NCBI RefSeq assembly: GCF_900452395.1
Contig: NZ_UGNV01000001.1
Coordinates: forward strand, 62,001-126,000
DNA from: Legionella beliardensis
Lineage (GTDB): Bacteria; Pseudomonadota; Gammaproteobacteria; Legionellales; Legionellaceae
Direction of reading: 5' to 3'
Length of the DNA stretch: 64,000 bases
Part shown: piece after piece, positions 18,361-26,628 of the stretch
How positions within the stretch are numbered: position 1 is the stretch's first letter
Layout of the letters: the number at the start of each line of letters is the position of its first letter
Position numbers and translations under genes: made by a program
Notes under the pieces: generated by a model
Told to the model about the DNA's origin: nothing
Seen by the model: only the letters and a program-made list of their open reading frames with translations
The model's database searches: none

Positions 18361-19332
18361 ATGAAAAAGTTGAAATTTAACTTATTGCCATGGTTGCTGC
18401 TTTGCTTTTCACCATTTGCAATGGCGAGTCAAAATTGGAATCAATGGGTCGCTGGTGTAAGACAAGAAGCAATTAAACAGGGGATCTCAGCTGAATTATT
18501 TGATGAGGCATTTGCTGACATTCGTGAACCAAGCCGACAAGTAAAAAGTTTAGCCCGCTCACAGCCTGAGCACCGCCTAACTTACAGCAAATATTTACAT
18601 ACTCGCGCTGATAGTTACCGAATTGCTATGGGGCGCAAGCATTATGCTAATAACAAAGCCCTGCTTGAGGAAGTAGGACAGCACTTTGGTGTGGATCCTT
18701 GTTTTATTGTTTCTTTCTGGGGAATGGAAACAAGCTATGGTTCTTATATGGGAAATTTTCCTGTAATAAAATCATTAGCAACTTTAGCTTATGAATCATC
18801 AAGGCCTGATTTTTTCCGTAAAGAGTTATTTATTGCCCTACGTATCGTTAATGACGGCCATGTTACGTTAGATCGGTTTAAAGGCGAATGGGCAGGTGCA
18901 TCTGGCCAACCTCAGTTTCTACCTTCTAGCTGGGTTCAATTTGCAGTAGATTATGATGGTGACGGCCGTAAAGACATATGGCAGAGTAAGCCTGACGTCT
19001 TTGCTTCAATTGCTAATTATATGAAGAAAAACGGCTGGCAAACTGGCCAACCTTGGGCTATTCACGTTAAGCTGCCTAAAAATTTTGATACTAACCTAGA
19101 AGGGAAAGCTATCGTTAAAAAAGTCAGCGAATGGAATGCCTTGGGCGTGCGCACCTTAGAAGGCCAACCATTACCTAATTCAGAGTTAGAGGCGAGCATT
19201 GTGCAACCTAATGGTGGCCCTGTTTTCTTAGCTTATCCTAACTATAAAATGATTTTACGCTATAATAATTCTATCTATTATGCTGGGGCTATTGGCTACA
19301 TGGCTGATAAAATTTGTAATCGTGTTAAATAA
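18361..19332 (+). CDS. mltB: Lytic murein transglycosylase B
   Basis: 323 residues with a signal peptide cleaved near AMA-SQ (about 23) and no lipobox Cys, so it is likely soluble in the periplasm rather than a lipoprotein like E. coli MltB. The SLT_2 domain has the catalytic-Glu motif FWGMETSYGSYMGNFPVIKS and the substrate-binding GASGQPQFLPSSW. A DYDGDGRKDIW segment matches the EF-hand-like calcium loop of MltB. It cleaves peptidoglycan to 1,6-anhydromuramic products during wall remodelling. It stands alone with its own ribosome-binding site. Confidence 0.93.
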   Translation: MKKLKFNLLPWLLLCFSPFAMASQNWNQWVAGVRQEAIKQGISAELFDEAFADIREPSRQVKSLARSQPEHRLTYSKYLHTRADSYRIAMGRKHYANNKALLEEVGQHFGVDPCFIVSFWGMETSYGSYMGNFPVIKSLATLAYESSRPDFFRKELFIALRIVNDGHVTLDRFKGEWAGASGQPQFLPSSWVQFAVDYDGDGRKDIWQSKPDVFASIANYMKKNGWQTGQPWAIHVKLPKNFDTNLEGKAIVKKVSEWNALGVRTLEGQPLPNSELEASIVQPNGGPVFLAYPNYKMILRYNNSIYYAGAIGYMADKICNRVK

Positions 19333-19341
19333 CGTGAGTTC

Positions 19342-19372
19342 GCCATAATAGCTATGCAATAGCTTTTATGGC
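19342..19372. repeat. Palindromic repeat after mltB (family member 1)
   Basis: GCCATAATAGCTA (19342-19354) pairs with TAGCTTTTATGGC (19360-19372) with one mismatch and a 5-base loop. It is followed by GCTAAACGAACG. The same core and flank occur in inverted orientation at 60950-60994 after rep, so this is a dispersed repeat that may also serve as a terminator; it has no T-tail. Confidence 0.7.
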
Positions 19373-19484
19373 GCTAAACGAACGTTATCCTGTAAAATGC
19401 AGAGCATTTATACGGGATCCAGTTTAAACAATTCGCTAATCGCTAGATAGCGATTAGCTTATAAATATTTGTGCGAGGTGTAAG

Positions 19485-20360
19485 ATGAGTAGTATGTATT
19501 TAGATAAAACAGCAAGTCTTACACCTCTAGCAAAACGTATCATTTGCGATAAAGCAACAGAATATCCTCATACCGGCATTTATAATCACCTAGCAGGCAA
19601 AGGAACTTACCTTTGTCGGCGCTGCGGTTTGGCTTTGTTTAGAGGGGAGAGCCAGTTTCATTCCGGTTGTGGTTGGCCAAGCTTTGATGAAAATATCATT
19701 CAAGCCGTTAAACAAGTACCTGATAAAGACGGAATAAGAACAGAAATCCTTTGCCAACGTTGTAACGCCCATTTAGGCCATATTTTTGTTGGTGAGCACT
19801 TAACGAAGAACAATGCACGCCACTGTGTTAATTCAGCTGCAATTGATTTTGTTGTGGATTCAACAGTATTAGATACTGAAGAGGCAATTGTTGCCGGTGG
19901 CTGCTTTTGGGGGGTGGAACATTTTTTAAAACTTATTCCTGGCGTGTTAAAAGTAGACGTAGGCTATCTAGGCGGCCATTTACAAGATCCTAGTTATGAA
20001 CAAGTATGCAGTGGTACCACAGGTCACTATGAAGCTGCACGCGTCGTGTTTGACTGCTCTAAAGTAGATTATTATTCGATAATAAAACGCTTTTTTGAGA
20101 TTCATGACCCTACTCAACGCTCAGGACAGGGCCCGGATATAGGCCAGCAATATCAAAGTGCTATTTTTTGTTATAATGACGAGCAATTTAATGATGCCAA
20201 TGAACTTATTCAACGTTTACAAGAACGTGGCTACCAGGTTGTGACTAAATTATTGGAAGTCACCCCGTTTTGGCCAGCCGAAGAGTATCATCAAGCCTAT
20301 TATAGTAAGCACCAAAAAGCGCCTTATTGCCATCGGCCTGAATTGCGTTTTGGTTCTTAA
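19485..20360 (+). CDS. msrAB: Bifunctional methionine-R/S-sulfoxide reductase, MsrB-MsrA fusion
   Basis: 291 residues. Residues about 10-125 are MsrB: zinc cysteines CRRC (44-47) and CQRC (90-93), SGCGWPSF, and the catalytic Cys114 in RHCVNSAAIDF. Residues about 133-291 are MsrA: the catalytic GGCFWG with Cys140, then YLGG, HYEAARVVFD and EIHDPTQ. Together the two halves repair both stereoisomers of oxidised methionine. There is no signal peptide, so it is cytoplasmic. The MsrB-first order is one of two known fusion orders. The gene ends 3 bp from a convergent hydrolase gene, leaving no room for separate terminators. Confidence 0.95.
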   Translation: MSSMYLDKTASLTPLAKRIICDKATEYPHTGIYNHLAGKGTYLCRRCGLALFRGESQFHSGCGWPSFDENIIQAVKQVPDKDGIRTEILCQRCNAHLGHIFVGEHLTKNNARHCVNSAAIDFVVDSTVLDTEEAIVAGGCFWGVEHFLKLIPGVLKVDVGYLGGHLQDPSYEQVCSGTTGHYEAARVVFDCSKVDYYSIIKRFFEIHDPTQRSGQGPDIGQQYQSAIFCYNDEQFNDANELIQRLQERGYQVVTKLLEVTPFWPAEEYHQAYYSKHQKAPYCHRPELRFGS

Positions 20361-20363
20361 AGA

Positions 20364-21350
20364 TTATTTAAGACAAGCTAATAGAAATTCTTTAGCTCTC
20401 TGTTGAATAGCAGGCGCATTATTGTTTAACCAAAACGAAAAATGAGAACCTCCCTCTATCCATAAGTGTTCAGCATGAGGAATCTTTGCGGCACTATATA
20501 CACTGTCATAAAATAAAACGACTGCATCTGCTGTGGCATGGATAATTAAAGCAGGGCAGATTATTTGCTCTAAATGTAAAGGGTTAAGGTAGTGACCTTG
20601 TTCAATATCATTTTCAACTCCAGTTTTGCGGCTATTATCATAATTTAAAATTGACCTGCAAAGACGGATGATATACTTAAATTTATCTGTTGTTGCTGTG
20701 ATCTGCGCTGCTTCTGCTTGTATTTGTTCTTTATTTAGCAGGCTATTTGTACGTAACAGCAAAGACGTTGCAGTTTTTGGTGCTAATTTTAATAAATTAT
20801 TCAATACCCAAGTAAATGGTTCGCTAAAGACAATTTGACTAATAATTGGTGCTGATTTTCTTAATTGGTATTTCATTGAAATGCAATTAATGGCAATAAG
20901 TGCTTTCACGCGGCTAGGGTGTCTTATTGCAAGCTGGTAAAGAGAAGGGCCTGCAGCACTTAAACCTATAACAACAACAGCGTCTAAAGCTAAAACATCA
21001 AGTAAAGCGGCTATTAAATCAGCCTGTTGTTCTGCCGTTTTATTTTCTAGTAAAGGCGTATTGCCATAGCCAGGACGAGAAATAGCCAGCAAATTACAAC
21101 CTAGGCCAAAAAAAGGTTCAAAGAGCATGACTGCTTGATCTTGTCCGCCCATTCCGCCATGAATCATTAAAAGAGTAGGTGCTCTGCTTTTTGCCTGTAT
21201 GTTAGAAATAGGAACTTTATTGCTGTCGCGGTAATTAATCTCAATAGGGCCAAGTTGTGTCTGAATTAATTGGCTGCCAGCAACGAGCTTATCAATTTCT
21301 CTTTCTTCTTGCTCGATGAATTCTTTTAGTGGAAGATTTACTGCAGCCAT
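20364..21350 (-). CDS. Alpha/beta-fold hydrolase
   Basis: 328 residues with the oxyanion motif LLMIHGGMGG, a nucleophile elbow GLSAAG, the acid in HATADAVV and the catalytic His in GGSHFSF. This is the standard alpha/beta hydrolase layout with a helical cap between about 185 and 250. No signal peptide is present. It follows tatB by 44 bp and may be the last gene of the ubiE-ubiJ-ubiB-tatA-tatB operon. The substrate cannot be predicted. Confidence 0.82.
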   Translation of the reverse strand: MAAVNLPLKEFIEQEEREIDKLVAGSQLIQTQLGPIEINYRDSNKVPISNIQAKSRAPTLLMIHGGMGGQDQAVMLFEPFFGLGCNLLAISRPGYGNTPLLENKTAEQQADLIAALLDVLALDAVVVIGLSAAGPSLYQLAIRHPSRVKALIAINCISMKYQLRKSAPIISQIVFSEPFTWVLNNLLKLAPKTATSLLLRTNSLLNKEQIQAEAAQITATTDKFKYIIRLCRSILNYDNSRKTGVENDIEQGHYLNPLHLEQIICPALIIHATADAVVLFYDSVYSAAKIPHAEHLWIEGGSHFSFWLNNNAPAIQQRAKEFLLACLK

Positions 21351-21394
21351 TTATTACCCTAAGTAATCAGTTATAACTCTAAAGAAATTAAGCC

Positions 21395-21622
21395 TTAGTT
21401 AACTTTATCCTTATAGAGCGAGTCTGCTTTTTCAGCTTTTTGTTGATTTTCACGTAATTGTTGTTCATTAAGTTGTGTTTGCCAAAATTGAGTTGCTTGG
21501 GCTCTTAAATGATTTAGTTGGCGAATAAGTTTACCTAAATGTTCGGCAAGCATAGGAAGCTTATTGGGGCCAAAAGCAACAATAGCGACCATAATAATGA
21601 TTAATAACTCACTACTGTTCAT
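21395..21622 (-). CDS. tatB: Sec-independent protein translocase subunit TatB
   Basis: 75 residues: an N-terminal membrane helix (LLIIIMVAIVAFGPNKLP) with the Tat Gly-Pro hinge, followed by an amphipathic helix (LAEHLGKLIRQLNHLRAQA) and a charged tail. It starts with the Glu-containing N-terminus typical of TatB (NSSELLII) and is much shorter than the E. coli protein (171). It overlaps tatA by ATGA. TatB acts with TatC in binding twin-arginine signal peptides. Confidence 0.87.
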   Translation of the reverse strand: MNSSELLIIIMVAIVAFGPNKLPMLAEHLGKLIRQLNHLRAQATQFWQTQLNEQQLRENQQKAEKADSLYKDKVN

Positions 21623-21783
21623 GATTTTTTCTCATCATTGTCTTCATTTAAAGCCTTGCGGAAGCTTTTAATCGCACTGCCTAAGTCTGAGCCTAGATTT
21701 TTTAATTTGTTAGTACCAAATAACGCAATAACAATTAATAAAATCAGTAATAATGACAACGGGCTAATGCCACTTAATCCCAT
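21619..21783 (-). CDS. tatA: Sec-independent protein translocase subunit TatA
   Basis: A short 54-residue gene. The product begins MGLSGISPLSLLLILLIVIA, one membrane helix, followed by LFGTNKLKNLGSDLGSAIKSF (only the first part is quoted as motif: LFGTNKLKNLG), the diagnostic TatA hinge and amphipathic helix. It has an AGGAGT ribosome-binding site six bases before the ATG and overlaps tatB by ATGA. TatA oligomerises to form the protein-conducting part of the Tat system. It lies 83 bp downstream of ubiB, as in the E. coli ubiB-tatA order. The tail is very short. Confidence 0.92.
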   Translation of the reverse strand: MGLSGISPLSLLLILLIVIALFGTNKLKNLGSDLGSAIKSFRKALNEDNDEKKS

Positions 21784-21866
21784 ATCAACTCCTGTTATTG
21801 TTTATACCTTTCGCTATGTCTAAGGCTAGATTTTACTACTGCTTTTACGTTTATAAAATTCAGCCC

Positions 21867-23519
21867 TCAGGAGCGAGGGGTATAATTATTTAAATAAAAT
21901 AAACCACCAATTAATGCGACAGTTAAGGCAGTAAAGGTTAATGTATCTGAATTTATTAAGTTTAGATAGCTCAATAAACTTGTAGCTAACATGGTTATAA
22001 AAATACCAAAACCTAAGCCTTTAAACCAATTGTTGCGCGCTAAGTTTGACGATTGCTGATTGGCCAGAGCATTTAATGATTGTATTTTTTCTTCTTTACT
22101 AAGAACAAGTACTTCTTGTAACAGCCGTGGCATATGGGGTAATTGCTCTACAAAAAAAGGAACATTTTCCCGTAATCGCTTAATAAAGGCTTTGGGCCCT
22201 AGCTGCTCTTTTAACCAATTTTGTAAAAAGGGTTTCGCCGTTGCCCATAAATCGAGCTCTGGATAGAGTTGACGACCTAGCCCCTCAATTGCTAATAATG
22301 TTTTTTGCAAGAGGATTAGCTGTGGTTGAACCTCCATATTAAAGCGTCTTGCTACCTGAAAGAGCCTCAATACGACTTGAGCAAAGGAAATGTCTTTTAA
22401 TGGTTTTTCGAAAATAGGTTCACATACTGTACGGATAGCGCTTTCAAATTCTTCAATGCGGGTATTTCGGGCAACCCATCCAGATTCCACATGCAATTCT
22501 GCTACGCGCCGATAATCGCGATTAAAAAAAGCATAGAAATTCTCAGCTAAGTAGCGTTTATCATTGTCATTTAATGTACCAATAATGCCAAAATCAATAC
22601 AAATATATTGTGGCTCTTCTGGATGCTCATAAGAAACAAAAATATTGCCTGGGTGCATATCAGCATGGAAAAAACAGTGTTTAAAAACTTGTGTAAAAAA
22701 GATTTCTACACCGCGTTCAGCTAATTTTCTAATATTAATACCATGGGTTTTTAACGCTGCAATATCACTAATAGGGATGCCATGAATTCGTTCCATAACC
22801 ATCACATTTTCACGGGTATAATCCCAAAAAACTTCCGGTATGTATAATAAAGGTGATTGGTTAAAATTGCGTCGTAATTGGCCTGCGTTACCTGCCTCTC
22901 GTTGTAAGTCTAATTCGTCTATTAGATTATGCTCAAACTCTTGCACAATTTCTCGAGGCTTAAGACGCTTACTTTCACGCCAGTAGCGCTCAGCGAGAGT
23001 TGCGATTGTATACATAATACTAATATCTTGTTCGATAATGTTGCGCATATTAGGCCGCAAAATTTTCACCACGACGTCTTCGCCAGTTTTTAATTTAGCT
23101 GCATGTACTTGCGCCATAGATGCTGAGGCTAATGGTTCTGGGTCAAATTGGGCAAACACATCAAACGCAGAGCGCCCGAAAGCCGCTTCAATAATCGCTA
23201 ACGCCTGTTCACTTGGGAAAGGGGGAACATTATCTTGTAGCTTACATAGCTCAAGTGCTATGTCTGCAGGCATGATGTCTGGACGTGTTGAAAGGGCTTG
23301 TCCAAATTTAACAAAAATAGGGCCTAAGTCTTCGAGCGTTTTGCGCAGCGCCTCACCGCGAGTTAACTGAACTTTACGAAACCAGTTCCATGGATTTAAA
23401 TAAACTATAAAGCGTAGGGGCGCAAAAAGCCGAATGGAGACAATCACTTGATCGAGGCCATTGCGCGCTAAAATAGTATTAATGTGGATTAAACGTATTA
23501 ATTGTTTAACAGATTTCAT
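21867..23519 (-). CDS. ubiB: Ubiquinone biosynthesis atypical kinase/ATPase UbiB
   Basis: 550 residues of the UbiB/ADCK/AarF family: KxGQ motif in VKFGQALSTRPD, the A-rich loop LASASMAQVHAA, the lysine in VVVKILRP, HADMHPGNIF as the catalytic loop, and CIDFGIIG as the DFG equivalent. Two C-terminal membrane helices (about 500-545) anchor it. It is needed for coenzyme Q synthesis, probably using ATP to extract or organise lipid intermediates. It overlaps ubiJ by 4 bp in the ubiE-ubiJ-ubiB order conserved with E. coli. Confidence 0.96.
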   Translation of the reverse strand: MKSVKQLIRLIHINTILARNGLDQVIVSIRLFAPLRFIVYLNPWNWFRKVQLTRGEALRKTLEDLGPIFVKFGQALSTRPDIMPADIALELCKLQDNVPPFPSEQALAIIEAAFGRSAFDVFAQFDPEPLASASMAQVHAAKLKTGEDVVVKILRPNMRNIIEQDISIMYTIATLAERYWRESKRLKPREIVQEFEHNLIDELDLQREAGNAGQLRRNFNQSPLLYIPEVFWDYTRENVMVMERIHGIPISDIAALKTHGINIRKLAERGVEIFFTQVFKHCFFHADMHPGNIFVSYEHPEEPQYICIDFGIIGTLNDNDKRYLAENFYAFFNRDYRRVAELHVESGWVARNTRIEEFESAIRTVCEPIFEKPLKDISFAQVVLRLFQVARRFNMEVQPQLILLQKTLLAIEGLGRQLYPELDLWATAKPFLQNWLKEQLGPKAFIKRLRENVPFFVEQLPHMPRLLQEVLVLSKEEKIQSLNALANQQSSNLARNNWFKGLGFGIFITMLATSLLSYLNLINSDTLTFTALTVALIGGLFYLNNYTPRS

Positions 23520-24121
23520 TGTTTATCCAATAGATTAACTAGGGCATGTAAGCGTTCAACATCTAGCACTAATTGATCAACATCTGAGAAAAAATTTTCT
23601 ATTTCTTCCCGACTAGGGAATAAGCGAAGCTCATCTTGAATGTAATCCGTCATATTAGTTTGCAGCGACATGCTAAGTTGACGCTTAAAGTCTAAGCCGC
23701 GCCTAACCATAGAGCCTAACTGATGGGCAACGACATCACCGGTAAAATAGGCTAAGTGGCCTTCCCAATCAATATCCATTTCATCAAATAACTTCTTTAC
23801 AGCAAGGCCTAACTCAATATCGCCTGATAGACGCATTTTATCATTAAATAATGAGCGTGCTTTAGATGCCGGCAGGAAGCTTAGACGAATTAGCCCAAGA
23901 GGATTGCTATGAATAACTGTATCAGGGGTGTCTGAGAAGCAATCTAATAACTTCAGTTGACTCTCATTAAAAGTAATAAAAAAATTAACATTGAGGGGCG
24001 TAATGATAATTTCAATCACTTTACCATGTAGCGCTTTAATCTTTGTAGGCATACTTTCATCTAATAAAAGTGCTTGATTAATGGCTGTTTGCAATGCTTT
24101 TAAAGAATATTTTTTAATCAT
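23516..24121 (-). CDS. ubiJ: Ubiquinone biosynthesis accessory factor UbiJ (SCP2 domain)
   Basis: 201 residues from ATG 24121; an alternative start 48 bases upstream would overlap ubiE and add an unconserved leader. The N-terminal half has the SCP2 lipid-binding fold (FFITFNESQLKLLD, SPLGLIRLSF-like NPLGLIRLSF, GDIELGLAVKKLF), followed by WEGHLAYFTGDVVAHQLG and a C-terminal coiled coil. UbiJ binds hydrophobic ubiquinone precursors and scaffolds the Ubi complex. The gene sits between ubiE (7-bp gap) and ubiB (4-bp overlap), which supports the call strongly. Confidence 0.92.
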   Translation of the reverse strand: MIKKYSLKALQTAINQALLLDESMPTKIKALHGKVIEIIITPLNVNFFITFNESQLKLLDCFSDTPDTVIHSNPLGLIRLSFLPASKARSLFNDKMRLSGDIELGLAVKKLFDEMDIDWEGHLAYFTGDVVAHQLGSMVRRGLDFKRQLSMSLQTNMTDYIQDELRLFPSREEIENFFSDVDQLVLDVERLHALVNLLDKQ

Positions 24122-24128
24122 ATCGGTC

Positions 24129-24881
24129 TCAATATTTATAGGCGATATGTAAAGCGACAATACCACCACTTAAATTTAAATACTGACAATCTTCAAACCC
24201 CGCTTGCTCAATCATTTTTTTTAAATTTTCTTGATTTGGATGCATACGAATTGATTCAGCAAGGTATTTATAGCTGTCAGCATCATGAGCAATAAATTTG
24301 CCTAGTTTAGGTAAAATATTAAAAGAATACCAATCATAAATTGACTTTAATCCTGGGACATTAGGCATAGAAAATTCTAAAATTAGTAACTTGCCTCCCG
24401 GTTTACAAACTCGAAACATAGCGCGTAATGCTTCTTCTTTGTTTGTAACATTGCGCAGACCAAAGCCCATGGTAATACAATGAAAACTATTGGCAGCAAA
24501 GGGCAATGATTCAGCATTGGCTTGAGCATAGGTAACATTATTAATGATGCCTTCATTAATTAATCTATCTCGGCCAACGTTTAGCATGGCAGCATTAATA
24601 TCGGCAAGAATCACTTGGCCTTTATCACCTACCTTATGACTGAGCATTCGTGTTAAATCACCGCTACCACCCGCTAAGTCAAGAACCACTTGTCCAGGTC
24701 TAACTTGGCTTAATTCAATAGTAAATCGCTTCCAAAGTCTGTGGATGCCTAAAGACATCAAATCATTCATTATGTCATAATTTTTCGCAACGGACTGAAA
24801 AACAGCACGAACTTTTTCCTCTTTTTCATTCCAGGCGACTGAGGTAAAGCCAAAGTGGGTGGTTTTTTCTTGCTTACTCAT
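24129..24881 (-). CDS. ubiE: Demethylmenaquinone/2-methoxy-6-polyprenyl-1,4-benzoquinol methylase
   Basis: 250 residues. UbiE performs the C-methylation step of ubiquinone (and menaquinone) synthesis with SAM. Visible motifs: [21 protein letters not shown]-binding [13 protein letters not shown], the acidic [16 protein letters not shown], and the C-terminal [14 protein letters not shown], all family hallmarks. It is the first gene of the ubiE-ubiJ-ubiB-tatA-tatB unit. The ribosome-binding site is weak. Length matches E. coli (251). Confidence 0.97.
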   Translation of the reverse strand: MSKQEKTTHFGFTSVAWNEKEEKVRAVFQSVAKNYDIMNDLMSLGIHRLWKRFTIELSQVRPGQVVLDLAGGSGDLTRMLSHKVGDKGQVILADINAAMLNVGRDRLINEGIINNVTYAQANAESLPFAANSFHCITMGFGLRNVTNKEEALRAMFRVCKPGGKLLILEFSMPNVPGLKSIYDWYSFNILPKLGKFIAHDADSYKYLAESIRMHPNQENLKKMIEQAGFEDCQYLNLSGGIVALHIAYKY

Positions 24882-25037
24882 AGATTTAAATTTCTAAATT
24901 TTAGTCCTATCTTACCTGATTCTGGCTAAACAATAGTAGTTATAAATTCAAGGTGCCTAGAATTTAAGAAAATAGGGGATGATTAAGCAGCAGATTTTAT
25001 ATAAATGCCATCTAATTTTAAGCAAATGACGCGTATT

Positions 25038-25607
25038 TTAATTGCTTGGGTTAGTCATTATTGCCTCAGTTGTATCATTGCCCATATCTAAGGTGCCGTC
25101 GCCTCCTTCATCTTCATCTAAAATACCATCATTGTCGGTATCGATTGACGTTGTATTGGTTGCGTCATTTGCTGTGCCACTGTCGTTATTTAATGTTGCT
25201 GGTGTAGGGGTCGTGGGGGTGTTATTAAAATTAGTATTGATATCAGTTTCATCATCACTAGGTGAATTGTAAGTATCTTCAAGAGGCTTAGATGTGGTAG
25301 CGTCACTTGGCGTAGAATTTAAGTTAGTATTAATATCTGTATCGCTCGTTGTACTTCCGCTGCCATCCGTTGTATTGGGGACTGTTATGTCACTATTAGT
25401 TGTATCAGGCGTAGTCACGCTCGATGTTAATTGCGAAGGCGCAGATGTATTAGGCTGTATATGGATAGTTTGATCAGGATCTTCGGTAATAATGGGTGTA
25501 ACTGCTTGAGATTCAAGGCCACTTAACGTCATAGTAGGCAGGCTATTGATATTAGCGAATGTCGACGTTGAAAATAAAATTGATATAATAGTAATTATTT
25601 TATTCAT
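25038..25607 (-). CDS. Secreted Asp/Thr-rich protein with a calcium-loop motif
   Basis: 189 residues. A signal peptide (MNKIITIISILFSTSTFA) is followed by a low-complexity chain rich in Thr, Ser, Asn and Asp. It contains an imperfect internal repeat (DTDINTNLNSTPSDAT and ETDINTNFNNTPTTPT). Near the end DTDNDGILDEDEGGDG matches thrombospondin type-3/calcium-binding loops. It is probably exported and may bind calcium. GGAGAG lies nine bases before the ATG. No relation to its neighbours is evident and no family was recognised. Confidence 0.65.
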   Translation of the reverse strand: MNKIITIISILFSTSTFANINSLPTMTLSGLESQAVTPIITEDPDQTIHIQPNTSAPSQLTSSVTTPDTTNSDITVPNTTDGSGSTTSDTDINTNLNSTPSDATTSKPLEDTYNSPSDDETDINTNFNNTPTTPTPATLNNDSGTANDATNTTSIDTDNDGILDEDEGGDGTLDMGNDTTEAIMTNPSN

Positions 25608-25874
25608 AGTCGTCTCTCCATTAAACCTCTTTTCAAAAAGAGGTTAGCCTTGGCTTAAATCATATTGTGGTAGCTGTAGGTTTCACCTTTCCTTTTTGAA
25701 AAATTTCAATCAATTAGTAGCGCCTTATGCTATTTAGTTAAGATAAAATAATTAATCACTACTTTCTGTAACTATAGCCTTTTATTTAAAAAATTAACAA
25801 TAAGCATGATACCCATATACCTATAACCTATTAAATACTGTGGTAAGGGAGCAGGAAGGTATGGTTGGTTTACC

Positions 25875-26300
25875 TCATAAATGTGACAATGCCGTGAGGT
25901 ATGCTGCCTCATCGGGAAGAATTTGATTGCGCTGTGCATGCCAAAGACATTCAGCCAAACAATCCATCATCTTATGTTCAACTGTTAGGGGATCACCATA
26001 GCGATTTAGCAAATCTTGAAAACATTTTTTTATGCCAAAAGGCCTATTAGTTGCAACTTGTTCTCGAATCGCTAAATGTAGGCCCAAATGCAGAAAGGGA
26101 TTGGTTTGGCCTAACTCAGGAAAGTACTCCTGCTTGAGATAAAAATCTTCTTGCTCTAGGAGAGCATGATATTCAGGGTGGGCAGTAATCACCTCAACAA
26201 GCTGTTGCTCTAGCGGACTTAATGCTTCTTTCAGGCGATATTTTCGCCAACTGGAAAAAAAAAGCGCCCTGGTATCTTGTACATTATCACCAAAAAACAT
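25875..26300 (-). CDS. DUF1841 family protein
   Basis: 141 residues from ATG 26300, which has a GAGGTAAG site directly upstream; an upstream start at 26318 would add six residues. The protein follows the DUF1841 pattern closely: MFFGDN start, WRKYRLKEALSPLE, HPEYHALL, FPELGQTNPFLHLGLHLAIREQ, and MMDCLAECLWHAQR. DUF1841 proteins are soluble, conserved in Beta- and Gammaproteobacteria, and of unknown function. It appears monocistronic. Confidence 0.88.
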   Translation of the reverse strand: MFFGDNVQDTRALFFSSWRKYRLKEALSPLEQQLVEVITAHPEYHALLEQEDFYLKQEYFPELGQTNPFLHLGLHLAIREQVATNRPFGIKKCFQDLLNRYGDPLTVEHKMMDCLAECLWHAQRNQILPDEAAYLTALSHL

Positions 26301-26415
26301 ACTTACCTCGGATACCAATAGTCATAAAATTATAATAATTTTAGCGTATTGAATTGCTCAAAGTATATAAATTTACCTTTATTTTGCCTTGTTTATTGGT
26401 TAATTGGGATGATTG

Positions 26416-26445
26416 TTGACAAATTCTTAGCGATTATGCGATATT
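26416..26445 (+). promoter_or_regulatory. Putative sigma-70 promoter upstream of the 230-residue unknown gene
   Basis: A perfect -35 TTGACA (26416-26421) is followed 18 bp later by GATATT (26440-26445) within an AT-rich -10 region. Transcription from here would give a leader of about 175 bases before the ATG at 26629, unusually long for this window. The region between 26301 and this site holds nothing else recognisable. Confidence 0.5.
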
Positions 26446-26454
26446 ATTAATGCG

Positions 26455-26628
26455 AGGTTGGACTTGCTATGTGTCATTCCACTGGGTCAATTGGCGACAC
26501 ACTGATTGGCCCTTTCTATTTCTCTTCTAATTATTATTTAATCTCTTCAAAACAATTTTTTACAAATTGCAAAAAAAATTAAATTATGTTAAACCACCAA
26601 AGAGAGTCAATGGATGGAGTAGTTAATT
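26455..26628 (+). promoter_or_regulatory. Structured leader with competing hairpins
   Basis: GGGTCAAT (26484-26491) pairs with ATTGGCCC (26505-26512), an 8-bp stem with one G-U pair, followed by TTTCTATTTCTCTTCT, which looks like a terminator. The 13-base loop contains GACACA (26496-26501), which can instead pair with TGTGTC at 26470-26475; the two pairings compete. This could be a transcription attenuator for the downstream gene or a small RNA with its own terminator. The remaining bases to 26628 are AT-rich and carry a GGAG ribosome-binding site. Confidence 0.4.

Noticed and set aside
26455-26528. 6S RNA or another known small RNA
   Set aside because: The stretch is too short and lacks the central-bubble fold and usual 6S gene neighbours; kept as an unassigned leader.
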